Below, piece by piece: positions 36,485-48,554 of a stretch of 64,000 nucleotides of DNA. The DNA is taken from contig NC_134678.1 of assembly GCF_024713945.1 (NCBI RefSeq), positions 5,890,001 to 5,954,000 on the forward strand, read 5' to 3'. Numbering within the stretch: the first letter of the stretch is position 1; each line of letters starts with the position of its first letter. The position numbers and the translations under genes are program-made. Below the pieces are notes generated by a model. That model worked only from the letters and a program-made list of their open reading frames with translations, was not told the DNA's origin and ran no database searches. This DNA is from Dermatophagoides farinae (taxonomy: Eukaryota; Arthropoda; Arachnida; Sarcoptiformes; Pyroglyphidae).

Positions 36485-37987
36485 ATGAAAATTACAGTAC
36501 TGGAAAAACTTTTTGATCAAAATCCTTCAGTCGATGATATTATCGGCGAAACGATCATGAAACGCAAAAATGAAGATGCGTTCTATGTTTGTGATGTAAA
36601 TGATATACTACGCAAGCATAAAAATTGGCTTATGAAATTGCCACGAGTTCGTCCATTCTATGCTGTCAAATGTAATGCAGCTCCCATTGTTCTCGAGGTA
36701 TTGTCCTCGGTTGGTGCTGGATTCGATTGTGCATCAAAGGTAAGTGAATTCTTATATATTTAATTTGATTCATTTAATAATTTGATGATTTCATTTTAGA
36801 ATGAAATCGATACTATTCTGGATCTTGGCGTTCATCCTGATGATATAATCTATGCTAATCCATGCAAAACCAAATCATTCATAAGCCATGCATCATCAAT
36901 GGGTGTCGATTGTATGACTTTCGACAATGAACTCGAACTTTACAAAGTGCGTCAGCTTCATCATAACGCCAAAATGGTTTTGCGAATTAAAGTCGATGAT
37001 AGCCATTCAGTTTGTCGTTTTAGCGCCAAATTCGGTGCTGATTTGGAACAAGTTCCACATCTTTTGCAATTGGCTAAAAAATTAGGAATCGAAATTGTTG
37101 GCTGTAGTTTTCATGTGGGAAGCGGATGTGAAGATGCAAACTCATATCAGCAAGCCATTTCAAATGCTAAATATGTTTTCGACATTGGTGAAAAATTGGG
37201 ATTCAACATGACATTGTTGGACATTGGTGGTGGATTTCCCGGCACATCAAATGCAGTTATTCCATTCGACGACATTGTTAAAGTCATTAACGAATCATTG
37301 GACATTTACTTTCCTGAATTCGATAGCAATGGAATGAAATCTAAAGTAAAAATCATTGCTGAACCTGGACGATATTATGTAAGAATTATTTTAATAACTG
37401 AATTCCTTCTTATTCTTAATATTTATTTATATTTATATGAATATGATTTCTAGGTTGCATCAGCGTTCACACTTGTTACTAATATCATTGCTAAACGTTC
37501 ATTGCGTAATAACGAAGGCAATCTGAACAACATGTACTACATCAATGATGGTGTATATGGATCATTCAATTGTATCATTTTCGACCATGTTCAAGTTTAT
37601 CCCAATCCATTCCCAACCAATAATGAAACATTGGAAGGTCGTGAATATTGTTTATCAACAATCTGGGGTCCAACATGTGACAGTATGGATTGTATCAATC
37701 GTGATATAATTTTGCCGGTAATGCATGTCGGTGAATGGCTCGTGTTTCGTGAAATGGGCGCTTATACATTGGCTGCCGGTACAAATTTTAATGGCTTTAA
37801 AATGCCATCATTGAAATACTATGTAACTGGCTACACCTTAAGCATGTTGAAAACATTACGAAATTGGTCCAAAATTTATCGAATTATCGAAGAATCGGAC
37901 GAATTCATTGAAGAAGATGATTCGTTGTTTGAAACATTCTATTTTGATAAAATCAATCAGACAGATAACCTTATTCAGGTTCATTGA
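36485..37987 (+). CDS. ODC1: Ornithine decarboxylase
   Basis: Exons 36485-36739, 36800-37378 and 37454-37987, 455 residues. It converts ornithine to putrescine, the first step of polyamine synthesis, as a PLP-dependent homodimer in the cytosol. Active-site features are complete: the PLP lysine in RPFYAVKCN, the ring-stacking histidine in GCSFHVGSGC, the glycine-rich phosphate loop GGGFPGTSNA, AEPGRYYV, and the catalytic cysteine in WGPTCDSMD contributed across the dimer. This argues against an antizyme inhibitor, which usually loses such residues. The C-terminus is acidic (residues after about 425: EESDEFIEEDDSLFETFYFD), a possible degradation region, but it does not resemble the mammalian PEST end. 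Confidence 0.94.
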
Positions 37988-38419
37988 TTAGCATTATTGG
38001 CTGTCACCCTATATCATAGACAAATTGTCCACAATCAATATCTAATTACAGCCATTTTTATTTTAAATTTTACGCTTTACCTTAAATATTGTATTGATTC
38101 TTTTAAAATTATTTCTGATTTTGACTCGTATAATTTCAAACATGGAAAAAATGTTTCAATCATTGACAATGATTTTATTGAATTTAATAATAAATGGAAT
38201 AATAAATTTTTTTTTAATCAATTCAATTCAAATATCGTAATTTCTACTTTTACTTTGGCCATAAGTTTGTACAATGAGAGTGATTCATGACTCGTATTAT
38301 TTTGGCACCTAGGATTCGATCATCATTCATGCCTTTTTGTTTTGAAAATGAATTATTGAAATTCAAAACATTCAAAAAACATTAATACATTTCAAATTCA
38401 ATGTACAAACATTTTCAAA
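37988..38419. other. Non-coding interval, ODC / POLG
   Basis: 432 bp, probably ODC 3-prime UTR plus POLG promoter. A 97-codon open frame (37997-38290) has no recognisable domain and biased AT-rich composition, so I do not call it a gene. Confidence 0.5.
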
Positions 38420-41400
38420 ATGAAGTATTTTCGTGCCAATCAATTAGGAATCCAGATGATTCCAGAATTTTTACATCGAAAATTATTTGCCAAGAAATTA
38501 CCTGTTTCGATAAATAATAGTCGCAAAAACATGATTATTGATCAGCTGAAAAAATCCATTCAAAACATTGAATTTAAAATCGATAATACTTCTTCACCTA
38601 TTGTTACCAAAAATCCTTGGCGAGAATTGATCGCATATCTTCCTGAAATAACGAATAACGATGTTATAACGCACATTAATAGTTTAGGACGACGTTACAG
38701 CGAACCATATTTGAAAAAGATTGAAAAATTATTGCAAATACCTGATAATTTGCTGACAAATACACCGAAAAATTGGAGTTTTAATCATGGCTGGACTCGT
38801 TATGAATTAATCAACGACAGTGTAAACACTTGCTACAAATCGGAACCAGTCGAACACCCATTGGAAGATGCGTTAGTGTTCGATGTTGAAGTAAGTTTAG
38901 ACAAAAACAATTACAATCGTCCAACATTGGCCGTAGCCTTATCACCGAATGCTTGGTATTCGTGGTGTAGTGATGCATTGATCAGCATTAGTCATGATCA
39001 AATTACAAATGATTTCAATTTCAGCAGCAAAATCACCATAGATGATTTGATTCCAATGGGAACATTCGCCAATGCTGAGCGATTAATCGTCGGTCATAAT
39101 GTCAGTTTTGATCGTTCATTTATTCAAGAACAATATAAAATTGATCTAGATCAAACTAGATTTCTCGATACGATGAGCTTACATATCTGTGTGTCAGGCC
39201 TAAATCAAGAGCAGAAAATTTTTGCCATACGTAATGGAAATCCTTGGGAAACCATATCTTCATTGAATAATTTGAATGATGTATATAAATTATATTGTCA
39301 ATCGAAATCGGGTATTTCAAAAGATCCACGTGATGTATTCATTAAAGGAACCATGATTGATGTGGTTGAAAATTTCTCTTATCTGACCGATTATTGTGCT
39401 ACTGATGTTGTTGTAACCTTACAAATATTGAAATCATTATTCCCTCAATTCATCGATAGATTTCCATCGCCAATAACATTGGCTGGAATGTTGGAAATGT
39501 CTGTCATGTATTTACCTGCAAATCAAAACACATGGAAACGTTATCTGGACGAATCACAATCCATTTATAATCAATATAAAAATGAAATTAATGAAACATT
39601 GAAAGAAATTGCTTGTGAATCCTGTCAAGCATTTGTGAATGAAGAATATAAGAAAGATCCATGGTTTTGGGATCTTGATTGGAAGACACGTACTATTGCT
39701 TATAAAAAATCGTTCAAAGAGATTCAATATGACAAATTTAAAGATAAGGATTCCTTCATAAAAGAATTGATAGAAACAAAAAAACATTTGAAAAAGAATC
39801 AACCAATTTTACCTGGATATCCGCAGTGGTTTGTGGAATTATGTGAAAATAGCAAATATCTCAACAAAGTTGATGCATTGGATTTCAATGATATATTCAA
39901 TTTTGATCAATTTAATATAACGACAAAATTGCGAACTATACCGAAAATTCTACAGCTAATGTGGAACGGATATCCATTATTTTTCGATCAAACATATGGC
40001 TGGGGATATCTAGTTCCGTATACGAATGACGTAGAAGATGAATCGAATTTTCTACCGTTTGAAACAATGAAAAAATTTATTGATGACAATAATTTTGAAT
40101 ACTTGGATCTTGAAAAATGTATCAAAGATGTTAAAATTCCTGGATGTTTATTCTTTAAACTACCTCACAAAGATGGACCAAATAAACGGGTTGGAAATCC
40201 GTTATCTAAGGATTTTATTAAAAAAATCTCCGATGGTACATTAAAATCTTCAATGAGCACTGTTAGCAATGATCTGGTCTCACATCAAAATAAAATCTCT
40301 TATTGGGTCAATTCTTCCAAACGAATTCTGTCTCAATTAATAATACCATATGATCCCAATACTGGTGACGGTTCCATTTTACCAAGAGTTGTCGTTTCTG
40401 GAACGGTCACAAGACGAGCAGTAGAACCAACCTGGCTGACGGCAAGTAATTCATACCCGGAACGTTTAGGAAGTGAATTGAAAGGAATGATACAATGTCC
40501 CAATGGATATTCATATGTAGGCGCTGATGTTGATTCACAAGAATTATGGATAGCATCATTACTTGGTGATTCATATTTTTGTGGTATGCAAGGTGCTACC
40601 GGTCTGGGTTGGATGACATTGAAAGGCGAACGAAGTAAATCAACTGATATGCATAGTGTCACGGCCGCTACCATCAACATTACACGTAATGAGGCAAAAG
40701 TATTGAACTATGCACGCATTTATGGTTCGGGAATGGAATTCGCTTCAAGATTTTTAAAACAATCTAACCCATCTATTTCGGAAGAGGAAGCCAAAAAGAA
40801 AGCAAAGAAAATTTTTCTTCAGACTAAAGGTCAAAGAAAAAAATCTTATATACAGGCCGGCGATGATGATATTAAGTGGATACGAGAATGGTATGGCGGT
40901 ACTGAATCATATATGTTCAATAAATTAGAACAAATTGCTACCTCGGCAGAACCGGAGACACCATTTTTACGTTGTCGAATTAGTCGAGCATTAGAACCGA
41001 CAGCAGTCGGACATGATTATATGACCAGCAGGGTCAATTGGGTGGTACAAAGTTCAGCAGTAGATTTTCTACACATCATATTAGTATGTATGAAATGGTT
41101 GATGGAATCGTTTCAGATCAAAGGTCGATTTTCTATAAGCATTCATGATGAAATTCGTTACATAATACGTGATGAATATCGTTTTCGTGCTGCTTTAGCA
41201 TTACAATTTGCCAATCTACTTACCCGATCTTATTTCACTTCATCATTGAATTTGAATGATTTACCTGCATCGGTTGCATTTTTTACATCAATCGAGATTG
41301 ATAAATGTTTACGTAAAGATGCGAATGATGATTGTAAAACACCATCCAATTCATTAGGTCTATCCAAAGGATATGGTATATCGGCAGGAATTTCATTAAA

Positions 41401-41506
41401 TGTTTATGAATTATTAGATATGCTAAAATCTGATCAATCATTCATTCGAATGTTTGAAGATCAAACTAAATGTATTGAAATTGAAAATGTAAATAAAAAA
41501 ATATGA
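38420..41506 (+). CDS. POLG: Mitochondrial DNA polymerase gamma, catalytic subunit
   Basis: A single intact exon of 1028 residues (human about 1239, fly about 1145). It replicates and proofreads mtDNA. Exonuclease domain: motif I VFDVEVSLD (about residue 153), motif II VGHNVSFDRSF (about 228), motif III YCATDVVVT (about 327). The spacer/linker region is shorter than in vertebrates. Polymerase domain: motif A GADVDSQELWIASLLGDS, motif B RNEAKVLNYARIYGSG and motif C SIHDEIRYI supply the two catalytic aspartates and the O-helix lysine and tyrosine. The N-terminus (MKYFRANQLGIQM, then RKLFAKKLPVS) is basic with no early acidic residue, in line with mitochondrial import. Intact over 3 kb, it shows that frame breaks in neighbours are not due to uniformly poor sequence. 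Confidence 0.96.
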   Translation: MKYFRANQLGIQMIPEFLHRKLFAKKLPVSINNSRKNMIIDQLKKSIQNIEFKIDNTSSPIVTKNPWRELIAYLPEITNNDVITHINSLGRRYSEPYLKKIEKLLQIPDNLLTNTPKNWSFNHGWTRYELINDSVNTCYKSEPVEHPLEDALVFDVEVSLDKNNYNRPTLAVALSPNAWYSWCSDALISISHDQITNDFNFSSKITIDDLIPMGTFANAERLIVGHNVSFDRSFIQEQYKIDLDQTRFLDTMSLHICVSGLNQEQKIFAIRNGNPWETISSLNNLNDVYKLYCQSKSGISKDPRDVFIKGTMIDVVENFSYLTDYCATDVVVTLQILKSLFPQFIDRFPSPITLAGMLEMSVMYLPANQNTWKRYLDESQSIYNQYKNEINETLKEIACESCQAFVNEEYKKDPWFWDLDWKTRTIAYKKSFKEIQYDKFKDKDSFIKELIETKKHLKKNQPILPGYPQWFVELCENSKYLNKVDALDFNDIFNFDQFNITTKLRTIPKILQLMWNGYPLFFDQTYGWGYLVPYTNDVEDESNFLPFETMKKFIDDNNFEYLDLEKCIKDVKIPGCLFFKLPHKDGPNKRVGNPLSKDFIKKISDGTLKSSMSTVSNDLVSHQNKISYWVNSSKRILSQLIIPYDPNTGDGSILPRVVVSGTVTRRAVEPTWLTASNSYPERLGSELKGMIQCPNGYSYVGADVDSQELWIASLLGDSYFCGMQGATGLGWMTLKGERSKSTDMHSVTAATINITRNEAKVLNYARIYGSGMEFASRFLKQSNPSISEEEAKKKAKKIFLQTKGQRKKSYIQAGDDDIKWIREWYGGTESYMFNKLEQIATSAEPETPFLRCRISRALEPTAVGHDYMTSRVNWVVQSSAVDFLHIILVCMKWLMESFQIKGRFSISIHDEIRYIIRDEYRFRAALALQFANLLTRSYFTSSLNLNDLPASVAFFTSIEIDKCLRKDANDDCKTPSNSLGLSKGYGISAGISLNVYELLDMLKSDQSFIRMFEDQTKCIEIENVNKKI

Positions 41507-41863
41507 TTATCGCCACTTTTTATGAATATTATAAGCTGTGATACAAAAAAAAATAAATTAAAATTTTAAAAAATCATTGATACAACTTTGAGTGGATTGA
41601 TCTCGTAAAAAAATTTAAATTAATTAAATTGAAAAGCGCATGCGTTCACTAACGTTCAGTTCGTGAATCGTGTTTTTGTGTGTGTGTTTGTGTATTTTAG
41701 TAGGTTAACGCCAATCGTCGTGGGGCATAACTCGTTCTCTTTCATATTATTTGTTTGTGTGTGTGTTTATCTGCCACAACAATATCATCAAATTAAAGAT
41801 TCCCAAAAATAGTCAAAAATTTTTTCCTTGGTGAAATTGATTCGTGGATCGCCTATCCATAAT
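41507..41863. other. Non-coding interval, POLG / NudE
   Basis: 357 bp with GT-rich stretches (about 41675-41692, 41754-41767). Probable NudE promoter and 5-prime UTR. Confidence 0.5.
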
Positions 41864-42990
41864 ATGGCTCATAGTGGTGATAATGATACGGAATCATTCT
41901 ATGATGATAACCAAAATATTGATGATGCGACACCCGATATGAAAGTTTTCTTTTATAAGAAAAGGTATGATTAAATTGCTATAAATCTTATTCATATTCA
42001 TTAATTTTGTTTTGATCTATAAAAAAAAGATATGAAGAGCTTCAAGCAGAATTCGAAGAATATCAATGTAGTAGTCGAGAATTGGAAAATGAACTTGAAA
42101 CACAATTATCACATTATGAACGTCGAATAAAAGAGCTTGAGATGAAAAATTCTCACTTATTGAACGAAAATGATATATTACGGAATAAATTAGAAAAAAC
42201 AACCGTTGATGGTAATCAACAAACAATTTTATTGCAAGAAAAATTGGCTGAAGTAACTTCGATTAATGAACAGTTAACAACGCATATAAGAGAATTAGAA
42301 CAATCTAATGATGATCTTGAACGAGCTAAACGTCATCTAGATGCAACGTTAGCCGATTTTGATGCAAAATTAAATGAACAAATCGAGAGAAATGAATTAT
42401 TGGAAAGTGAAATTGGCGAAAAAGAACAATTACAGGTGGTGATACAAAGGCTTAAGGATGAAGCTCGTGATCTTCGTTTAGAGCTAATGATACAACAAAA
42501 TGTGAAAAGTAATAATAAATCGAATATTTCAACTACATCGCCTGAAGTTGAAACATCTACATCACCATTGAATCGTCGTGCGACAATCTCATCACCATTA
42601 TCCGCCAATATTCAAACGACAATTGTTTCAGATGATACTAATAATAAAAATTGTAATATATCAACAAACAGCACTGTGATTCATCAAAATAACAATAACA
42701 ATGCTTTGAAAACATCGAATCAGATACCATTATTATCAGCTTCTTCAAGAATTTCGGCATTAAATATTGTTAGTGATCTGTTACGAAAAGTTGGAGCTTT
42801 AGAATCCAAATTGGCTTCATGTAGAAATATAATGCCCATATCTAGTTCAACATCGGGTAACAGTGGTCTAATGAAAACAAATATCACTACAAATGGTACT
42901 ACCGATAATAAAAATATCATTAGCAACAACAACAATGATCATCATCATGGACAAACGACAACATTAAAAAATATCAATGCTAATGCTTGA
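41864..42990 (+). CDS. nudE: NudE / NDE1-NDEL1 dynein regulator
   Basis: Exons 41864-41964 and 42030-42990, 353 residues. NudE links LIS1 to cytoplasmic dynein at kinetochores, centrosomes and the nuclear envelope. The N-terminal half (residues about 30-175) is the long NUDE coiled coil, with close matches such as YEELQAEFEEYQ, ELENELETQLSHYERRIKELE, RELEQSNDDLERAKRHL and LESEIGEKEQLQVVIQRLKDE followed by ARDLRLEL. A Ser/Thr/Asn-rich linker follows, and the second conserved patch SRISALNIVSDLLRKVGALESKL (about 270-295) corresponds to the C-terminal NUDE_C region. The tail is Asn/His-rich. Confidence 0.94.
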
Positions 42991-43916
42991 TATGATTTTA
43001 AATGGAATGACCATCCATCCATTAATTTATTCATCAACAATGATATGACTATCGAATTTGATTATAACATTATTTTTTCATCATCAACAATCGTTTTATT
43101 AGAAAAAATAACAAATTATAAACTAAATTCTTATTTATTCTGTTTAGAATTTCTGTTTTTGATTATTTATTTATATATAAATAACTTTTTTAAATAGCTC
43201 AAAACACATCATCTTGCACACTTGAAACAATCCATTTCCATTTTTTTAATTTAAATTTCAAAATTCGATTTCGTTTTCATCCACATTCTTTCATTTTTTC
43301 TTTCTATTCGGCTGTACATAACCATCGAGAAACATCAGATATCATTGATCTGTTTGATTGTCTTAATTGATTTTGAATAAATTGATTGATGATTAATTAA
43401 TTTATAGAAACCCCGTTATAGTAAATATAATTTTTTTTACTTTGCCATTTTTCGACGATCATTACGTTGTTTGTGAATCGAAGAGGTGATGTTGGCAGTG
43501 TAATAAATAAATTTTTTCGGACAAAAAAAATGGATTTGCACATCGAAAATAGCGAGTACTCGCAGGCCACCACTTTTTTTTCTGTGATGTTCATGTTATA
43601 TATTTCTCGTTAATGTCTTGCGTGTCTACTTTTTGATGTGATGTCCGCCGCATTTTCATCATCACCACTATTTTACATACGATAATTCTTCCATTGATTA
43701 ATTGATTTGCGAATAATTTTTTTTTTTTGATTTTCATTCAGATTAATCAATGAATATTCTTATCATAAAATATAACCAACAACTTGTCACAAATTCAAAT
43801 GATTGTCAATGATGACGATAATAATTTCGATTGCATCATCATTTATTTAAATTTCATCACATCTTATCTAATCTTGATAAATAAAAATCCCAATCAAAAA
43901 TCAAAACATTAAATCA
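42991..43916. other. Non-coding interval, NudE / GTPBP
   Basis: About 930 bp, no gene. Notable short motifs: palindrome GCGAGTACTCGC (43552-43563) followed at 43571-43586 by CAC-T8-CTGTG, both of which recur elsewhere (see findings). Confidence 0.5.
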
Positions 43917-45989
43917 ATGGCATCGATTATGAATCATAATAATGTTGATGAAATTGTGAATAATTCACATTCATTGAAATTAGATTTAACCATCAACGAA
44001 TTACTTGGACAAAAGGTAATTTGTTTTTGTTTCGTTTCTATCATTCACTCATTTCTAATTTAACATGTAAAAGGATGCATTACTAAAACTAGAACCTGAA
44101 TGGATACAAAAATTTACTGATCATTTGAAAACTAAATTGAAAAATCAAAATGAATTTTCCATAAAAATTGGCTATTTTGAAAATGGTGAAAAAATTGGCT
44201 TAACTTCATCCGAATTGGATAATTGTTTTGAACAATTGAATGAAATAGCTAGTACGATTGGTGCCAATCTAATACGTTTATGTCGTAAACAAGTGAATTC
44301 ATCCATCTATTATGCTGATGAATGTCTAATACGGAAACAATCACAAGCCGATGATTTTCATGAAATTCGAGTGGCCGTCGTTGGAAATGTCGATTCAGGC
44401 AAAAGTACATTGTTAGGAGTATTGACTCATTGTGAATTGGATAATGGCAGAGGATTAGCTCGACAACGATTGTTTCGACATAAACATGAATTAGAAACAG
44501 GTGAAACAAATGAGTGAAAAATTTTCTTTGTTTTAACAATAAATTAATCGATTAGGTCGTACTTCGAGTATTGGAAATGATATACTTGGATTCGATAGTT
44601 CGGGAAATGTTGTCAATAAACCATCATCACATGGCAATAGTCAACAATGGTCGAAAATTTGTGAAGAATCATCCAAAGTTATAACATTCATTGATTTAGC
44701 TGGCCACGAAAAATATCTCAAGACGACAATTTTCGGTATGACCGGACATTCACCGGATTATACACTGTTGATGATTGGAGCGAATGCCGGCATTGTTGGA
44801 ATGACCAAAGAGGTTAGAATATTAGAATCTATAAAATGATATTCTTATAGTTAAATAATTATTGAATTATTTTATTTTAAAGCATTTAGGCGTTACATTA
44901 GCATTGAATATACCGGTGTTTGTTGTTATAACTAAAATCGATATGTGTCCCTCAAATATTTTACAAAACACTATTTCTTGTTTGAAAAAAGTTCTTAAAT
45001 CACCAGGTTGTCGGAAAATTCCTATTCTTGTTGAAAGTGATGAAGATGTTGTTATTTCAGCTACTAATTTTGTTTCGGAAAGATTGTGTCCAATATTTCA
45101 AGTATCAAACGTGGAAGGAACCAATCTAAATTATTTAAAGAAATTTCTTAACCTTCTTAACTCAAGAGCACCGAATCATGATAATTTTCTAGCCGAATTT
45201 CAAATCGACGAAGTATATTCAGTGCCGGTATGCCAATTTCTTTAGAAAAAATGATGTAAAACATAATCAATATTGTTTTAGGGCGTTGGAACGGTCGTTT
45301 CTGGTATTTCTCTCAAAGGTGTCATTAAAACCAATGATACATTACTGCTTGGCCCGGATTCGCTTGGAAATTTCTTACCTGTTGCAGTTAAATCGATCCA
45401 CCGAAAGCGATTACCGGTTAAAGAGGTCAGAAGCGGTCAAACAGCATCATTCGCATTGAAAAAGGTTGAATTTTAATTATTATAATTTATAAATTGAATT
45501 ATTTTAAAAATTTAATTAATTAAATAGATTAGGAAAAACGAAATTCGTAAAGGAATGGTGATGCTTTGTCCTTCGATTAACCCAAAATCGTATTGGGAAT
45601 TTGAAGGTGAAATATTGGTACTTCATCATCCTACAACTATTAGTGCTCGATATCAAGCGATGGGTAATATTCATTCTTTCATATTCCACATATATATTGT
45701 TTATTGTTTATCATAATCTGTTGTTTTTCCTTTTTTCCCAGTTCATTGTGGTAGTATTCGCCAGACAGCTCAAATTTTATCAATGAGTCAAGATTGCTTA
45801 AGAACCGGTGATAAAGCGAAAGTACATTTCCGTTTCATTAAAAATCCTGAATATATTAATGTAGGTATGAAATTGATTTTTCGAGAAGGACGAACCAAAG
45901 CAATTGGTACCGTGACAAAATTGTTGATTGGTGCAGCACCACGACCTTATTGTAAAATGAAAAGAAATCAGAATCCTAATCCAAATTGA
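43917..45989 (+). CDS. GTPBP1: GTPBP1/GTPBP2-type elongation-factor-like GTPase
   Basis: Seven exons: 43917-44015, 44074-44500, 44556-44812, 44883-45227, 45282-45464, 45528-45663 and 45742-45989, 564 residues (human GTPBP2 about 602, GTPBP1 about 669). The family resembles EF1A/EF-Tu and is linked to mRNA decay through the exosome and to rescue of stalled ribosomes. G motifs: G1 [18 protein letters not shown] (about residue 125), G3 [12 protein letters not shown]4 TKID. The family-specific LANGRG-like [25 protein letters not shown] region (about 150-175) is clear, as are domain 2 ([15 protein letters not shown]) and the C-terminal barrel ending [12 protein letters not shown] cannot separate GTPBP1 from GTPBP2 with confidence. 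Confidence 0.9.
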
Positions 45990-46196
45990 TGGAAATATTT
46001 TTTTTTTGTAATGATGTTATAATTATAAAGAATTTTCTTTTTCAATAAATGTTCTTCGGCTAAATGTTTAATGATTTTTTTATAAAAGAGACCCACCATC
46101 CATATAATTTGTGACCGGCATCACAATATGACCAGTGTATATCTTTGTGAAAAATTGTTGCTTGCTATTTTGCGAACATAATTATTTTCTCTAATA

Positions 46197-47261
46197 ATGA
46201 TGATCGCCAGATGTTTTCAAAATAAAACATATTGTTTGTCACGAAAAATTCCATTATTAAATTGTCTAACGAAAAGAGCCAAACATCAATCAATATCGAA
46301 ACATGATCAGGTGTCTATCGATTGTTCTCAAACAAATAAAGATGGTGATAATGATGCAACCAATTATTTTGGTTTCAAACCAGTATCAGATAAAGAAAAA
46401 TTTGAAAAAGGTACGTTTGACAACCTGTAGAAATGATGACGAAATTTAATGAAATTCGATTTATATATCATCAGTTTATAATGTCTTTCACAATGTTGCT
46501 GGGAAATACGACCTAATGAACGATGTAATGAGCTTCGGTATACACCGGTATTGGCGTAATGAATTGATCAAAAAATTAGATCCAATTCCTGGTACCAGAT
46601 TGTTGGATGTAGCTGGTGGAACTGGTGATGTTGCATTTGAATTTTTACGTTATACGAATGAAAACAATGATAATGAAAGTTCGGTCATTGTTTGTGATGT
46701 TAATGAAAATATGTTGAAAATTGGTCAAAAACGAGCGCAAAAATTTGGATTTCATCATGATCGCTGTCAATGGGTAATTGGTGATGCTATGAATTTACCT
46801 TTCGATACAGAATCATTCGATGCTTATACGATATCGTTCGGCATAAGAAACGTTGTGGATGTGAATCGTGCAGTACAAGAAGCATTCCGTGTGCTTAAAC
46901 CTGGTGGAATATTTCTATGTTTAGAATTTTCAAGCCAAGTGAACAATCCTATTCTGAAAAGGTAATTAATTAATGAAAAAAATGTATAATTCGAATTTGG
47001 AATTTTAACTAATTGATTTTTTATTAAATTTTTAGCGTTTACGATTGGTATTCATTTCAAATTATACCAGTGATGGGTGAAATATTATTGAATGATTGGC
47101 ACTCATATCAATATCTAGTCGAAAGTATTAGAAAATTTCCTGATCAACAAACATTTAAATCAATGATCGAAACAAATGGATTTACATTAGTTGATTATGA
47201 GAATTATTTAAGTGGTGTTACATCCATTCACTACGGTTTCAAGCCATTATTTATCGAATAG
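46197..47261 (+). CDS. COQ5: COQ5, ubiquinone-biosynthesis C-methyltransferase
   Basis: Exons 46197-46410, 46475-46961 and 47036-47261, 308 residues. It methylates the 2-polyprenyl-6-methoxy-benzoquinol ring on the matrix side of the inner mitochondrial membrane as part of the CoQ synthome. The N-terminus ([19 protein letters not shown]) is basic, a likely targeting peptide. UbiE signatures follow: [45 protein letters not shown]-binding [49 protein letters not shown] and the end [12 protein letters not shown]. Two ATGs (46197, 46200) are adjacent. Convergent with the LC8 gene, 137 bp apart. Confidence 0.95.
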
Positions 47262-47398
47262 TTTTATCAAATAAAACGATAATTTTGAACAAAAAAAAAG
47301 AGAATCATGTTCATTATTGTAATTGCATCATACATAGTGTCATTAATGAGTGAATTATGGATACAATGAATGAGATTAGAAATTGAAAAAAAACGTGA

Positions 47399-47671
47399 TT
47401 AGCCAGATTTGAAAAGTAAAATTGCCACTTGTCCCAGGTAAAAATAAACGAAATGCTTAGTCTCATGGGTTACATAGCTGCCAAAATTACGGCCAACGAT
47501 ACAATGCCAAGTAGGATTGTATTTTTTGTCAAATTCTTTTTTGATATAGGCTGCAATATCTTTTTCGATATTGTATTTATCCAATGCTTGTAATGCTGTA
47601 TTGATGGCATCATCTTGCATTTCTTCGCTCATATCGGCATTTTTGACCACGGCTTTTTTATCGCCAGACAT
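47399..47671 (-). CDS. DYNLL1: Dynein light chain LC8
   Basis: A single coding exon, 90 residues. The first 89 follow the near-invariant LC8 sequence: [56 protein letters not shown] and [19 protein letters not shown]8 is a dimeric hub that binds short linear motifs in dynein intermediate chain and many other partners. A splice-donor-like GGTAAGT on the minus strand near 47764 suggests a 5-prime UTR intron upstream, as usual for this gene. Confidence 0.97.
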   Translation of the reverse strand: MSGDKKAVVKNADMSEEMQDDAINTALQALDKYNIEKDIAAYIKKEFDKKYNPTWHCIVGRNFGSYVTHETKHFVYFYLGQVAILLFKSG

Positions 47672-48554
47672 TTTTTTTTCGTTTAGTTTGGAATGTAAAT
47701 CTAATTCGAATTATTAATCGAAAATTAATTATGATGATTATTTTTTAAAAAAAAATAACTTACCTCAGTAAATAAATTTTACAACTTAATGTTGAAAAAT
47801 ATTAAATGAATTTTTTTTTTTAAAAATTAACAGCCGAAATGTTGAAAACGATTTAACACATATATACCAGAAGAATCACAGACACAAAAATAGCCGATTG
47901 AAAAGTTTCTTCATTCACAATTGACATATGATTGGTTGTTGGCAATTTCTTTCACATTCTTTCACAAACTGATTGAACCAATCATATGCATTCATACCGC
48001 CTACATTTCACCTTATAAGCTCTGTAATAATAAAATTGAAAAATAAAATGCTCTGCGTGAATGCGCGAAAATCTAATTCAAAATTTTCAAAAAAAAAAAT
48101 TCAATAAAACAATTTTCCTTATTCCTTTTTTGTCTTGGAATTTTTGTACATCATACATTTATGGACTATGTAATAATATATACACATGAATGGATTATAA
48201 AGTTTTTTTTTCTATAAAACAAAAAATAAAATAATTATTTATTTATTTATTTAAATCGAAATCGATCATCATTTGTGGTTCAATTCTTTTTTTTTATATA
48301 TGAATCATCATTATCATTTTATATACCACGCATTTAATATTTTCATTTAATGCGGGTAAAATCAATATGATTTTTCAATCAAATATTTGTATATATAGCA
48401 GCCAGTATTAAATCAGTTCTTTTTTTTTGGTCAAATGATTACATTAGATTTTTGTTTAACATAATAATTGCAAATAAAAAGATAAAGAGAGAAGATAAAA
48501 AGAACGACTAGAGAACGAGAATTGGAGGCACTAATTTTTTGTTGTTGTTGTCCA
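47672..48554. other. Non-coding interval, LC8 promoter and neurobeachin 3-prime UTR
   Basis: 880 bp, AT-rich. It includes the LC8 5-prime region and, towards 48554, the neurobeachin 3-prime UTR. No gene is seen. Confidence 0.5.

Noticed and set aside
37997-38290. 97-codon open frame after ODC
   Set aside because: AT-rich composition, no domain, sits in the expected 3-prime UTR of ODC.
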